Shown piece after piece: positions 5,559-6,706 of a stretch of 6,706 bases of DNA (position 1 is its first letter; each line of letters begins with the position of its first letter). The position numbers and the translations under genes are program-made. Source of the DNA: Nanosynbacter sp. (GTDB lineage: Bacteria > Patescibacteriota > Saccharimonadia > Saccharimonadales > Saccharimonadaceae); contig JABZJV010000031.1 of NCBI GenBank assembly GCA_015257605.1, positions 1 through 6,706 on the forward strand. Direction: 5' to 3'. Below the pieces are notes generated by a model. The model searched no databases and had not been told where the DNA came from. It saw only the letters and a list, made by a program, of their open reading frames with translations.

Positions 5559-6338
5559 TTAGTCATCATTCGTAACTGGGCGGCCATTCTTGAACGCCTC
5601 AACGGCATTATTAAGAACCGCTACTTGGTTTTTTGGATCAGCAACATAGCTAAAGCGATAGGTTGTTTCGTCGCCCTCGGTACTTAACCGAATCGAGCCG
5701 TAATTAAATAAAGTTTGTAGAATACCTTTTTGCGAGTAGCTAGAGTCCTCGATATTCATCAGGCTAACTGTTTGTTCGCGTTTTGAAAACAAGCTTATTT
5801 GAATTTCTTGAATAACACTTTCGTTGGTCAAGAAAAAGCGATTTTGCATATATACCCAAATCGCTATATACAAACCGATACCGAATAAAATAATCACCAT
5901 CAAGCAAATCAAAATAACCTGCGGATACATTGATTGCGCCAAGCCAATCGGCTTAGCAATATCAGGGTAGCAAAACATGAAAACTGACACCAAAATAATT
6001 GCAAGAATCATCGCAAATGTCGGCCCCCAAATACCAATGCTGTGCCGCGGAATCATTTGAATGACATACTCATGCTCGCTGAGATTAAGCCACGGGTAGA
6101 GGCGGCATGATTCCTCGTGCTTGCGGCGGGTCTCTTCGGAAATATGAACCGGAATCGGTTCGGTTGAGCGCGCTACATGCACAACCTGCTTGCCAGAGTC
6201 GGTGACTGATACTGGGTTGGTTTGCACAGCCGATTCTGTACTAGTAGCCTGCTCTTGCTGCTGTTGCTGTGAAGCTGTGTATAACGGACGTCCTTCAGCG
6301 TCGTAAGCGACTGGTCTGCGGCTATCGTCATCGTCCAT
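5559..6338 (-). CDS. PH-domain (DUF304/bPH2-like) membrane protein
   Basis: This 259-residue protein has a long, polar, probably disordered N-terminal region (about 1-95) that starts MDDDD and holds a Gln-rich run (QQQQQEQ at 24-30). Two transmembrane helices follow (about 103-123 and 139-163), then a C-terminal bacterial PH-like domain (about 165-250). The PH domain shows the family's order: QNRFFLTNESVI (165-176), VSLMNIEDSSYSQKGILQTL (191-210), FNYGSIRLST (211-220), then DPKNQVAVLNNAVEAF near the end. Such proteins resemble YdbS/YdbT and their role is generally unknown; membrane or envelope stress functions have been suggested for relatives. The gene lies 32 bases downstream of ruvB on the same strand and converges with the pilin gene, its stop four bases away. 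AGGAGGT supports the start. Confidence 0.85.
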   Translation of the reverse strand: MDDDDSRRPVAYDAEGRPLYTASQQQQQEQATSTESAVQTNPVSVTDSGKQVVHVARSTEPIPVHISEETRRKHEESCRLYPWLNLSEHEYVIQMIPRHSIGIWGPTFAMILAIILVSVFMFCYPDIAKPIGLAQSMYPQVILICLMVIILFGIGLYIAIWVYMQNRFFLTNESVIQEIQISLFSKREQTVSLMNIEDSSYSQKGILQTLFNYGSIRLSTEGDETTYRFSYVADPKNQVAVLNNAVEAFKNGRPVTNDD

Positions 6339-6341
6339 GAT

Positions 6342-6348
6342 ACCTCCT
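6342..6348 (-). promoter_or_regulatory. Ribosome binding site of the PH-domain gene
   Basis: A perfect AGGAGGT on the minus strand, three bases from the ATG at 6338. The motif is strong though the spacing is on the short side. Confidence 0.75.
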
Positions 6349-6352
6349 CGTT

Positions 6353-6370
6353 TATACTACTTGTAGTATA
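6353..6370. promoter_or_regulatory. Perfect inverted repeat over the putative promoter of the PH-domain gene; candidate operator
   Basis: TATACTAC and GTAGTATA form a perfect 8-base dyad around a TT centre, in the 32-base gap between ruvB and the PH-domain gene. On the minus strand the same bases supply a TATACT -10-like box (6370-6365), with transcription expected near 6358 and the ribosome site kept in the leader. A second TATAAA at 6356-6351 is less likely as a promoter because its start would fall inside the ribosome site. The dyad is AT-rich and has no U-tract, so it looks more like a repressor site than a terminator. The binding protein is unknown. Confidence 0.5.
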
Positions 6371-6706
6371 CTATAAATTCCCTGTATTGCCGAGATGCCG
6401 CTTCGCCTTAATCGTCACCCGACGGCCGCGCGGCGTGCGCTCGATGAAGCCGATTTGCAGCAGATATGGCTCATAGAAATCCTCAATCGTCGTTGCTTCG
6501 TCGCCAGTCAGGGCGGCAATGGTTGTTAGTCCCACGGGATTATCGCCATAATTTTCCAGGATTGATTGCAGTAAATTGCGGTCAGCTGGGTCTAATCCCA
6601 GCTCGTCCACTTCCAGCATTTCCAAAGCACTCGTTGTCGTTTTCACATCAATTATACCATCACCATTGACGTCGGCATAGTCGCGCACGCGCTTGAGCAG
6701 GCGATT
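6371..6706 (-). CDS. ruvB: Holliday junction branch-migration helicase RuvB, C-terminal third
   Basis: Only the last 111 codons are in the window; the reading frame stays open to the window edge at 6706, opening NRLLKRVRDYADV. RuvB is the AAA+ motor that, with RuvA, drives branch migration of Holliday junctions. This part covers the end of the small ATPase domain and the winged-helix DNA-binding domain. Conserved pieces are ALEMLEVDELGLDPADR, GDNPVGLTTIAALTGDE, TIEDFYEPYLLQIGFIERT and TPRGRR. A GTG at 6688 is an internal Val codon of the family's RVRDYA motif, not a start. It ends in TAG next to the inverted repeat. The ATPase domain with its Walker motifs lies outside the window. Confidence 0.96.
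   Translation of the reverse strand, partial: NRLLKRVRDYADVNGDGIIDVKTTTSALEMLEVDELGLDPADRNLLQSILENYGDNPVGLTTIAALTGDEATTIEDFYEPYLLQIGFIERTPRGRRVTIKAKRHLGNTGNL

Noticed and set aside
6353..6370. The inverted repeat as a terminator of ruvB
   Set aside because: The stem is mostly A-T, the loop is two bases and there is no U-run. An operator role fits better.
6686..6688. GTG as a start codon of a separate 105-residue gene
   Set aside because: The frame continues upstream to the window edge with RuvB-like residues (NRLLKR), so the GTG is an internal Val of RuvB.

Overview
This window looks like part of a chromosome of a Candidate Phyla Radiation bacterium, most probably Candidatus Saccharibacteria (TM7). 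The inference rests on the gene content and order: a Gram-positive-style type IV pilus block (pilC, pilM, pilN, pilO), a PRC-barrel protein, then recX, recA, a lone type IV pilin, a PH-domain membrane protein and ruvB. Very short spacers, overlapping start and stop codons and moderate GC also fit. TGA acts as a stop at the pilM/pilN and pilN/pilO junctions, so the code is standard and the SR1/Gracilibacteria code (TGA = Gly) is excluded. The taxonomic call comes from pattern recognition, not a database search.

Left part, plus strand (1-3233): a type IV pilus assembly operon. It opens with the C-terminal end of pilC (inner-membrane platform), followed by pilM (actin-like cytoplasmic ATPase), pilN and pilO (bitopic alignment proteins), an unrecognised 91-residue single-pass membrane protein in the slot where diderms carry pilP, and a soluble protein with two PRC-barrel-like repeats. 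From pilM onward the junctions are ATGA, ATGA, TAATG and a 3-base gap, so the genes are probably translationally coupled. An extended -10 promoter in front of pilM could give extra transcription from within the cluster.

Middle, minus strand (5088 back to 3230): recA, then recX after a 140-base spacer. RecX modulates RecA filaments and is normally found next to it. The recX stop overlaps the stop of the PRC-barrel gene by 4 bases, so the two transcription units meet with no space between them.

Right part: a lone pilin gene (plus, 5156-5554) diverges from recA across a 67-base gap where the two predicted promoters interlock. It converges on a PH-domain membrane protein gene (minus, 5559-6338), which lies 32 bases downstream of the 3' end of ruvB (minus, running off the window). 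A perfect 8-bp inverted repeat sits in that gap over the putative promoter of the PH gene.

Most of the window is conserved housekeeping and pilus machinery, and I see no defence system, mobile element, CRISPR array or RNA gene. The most unusual signals are regulatory: recX and the pilin each have a perfect TATAAT box so close to the start codon that their mRNAs should be leaderless; the recA and pilin promoters should exclude each other; and the PH gene has a candidate operator. The least understood proteins are the 91-residue membrane protein and the PRC-barrel protein in the pilus operon, which share an Asn-Pro-Phe motif near their C-termini.
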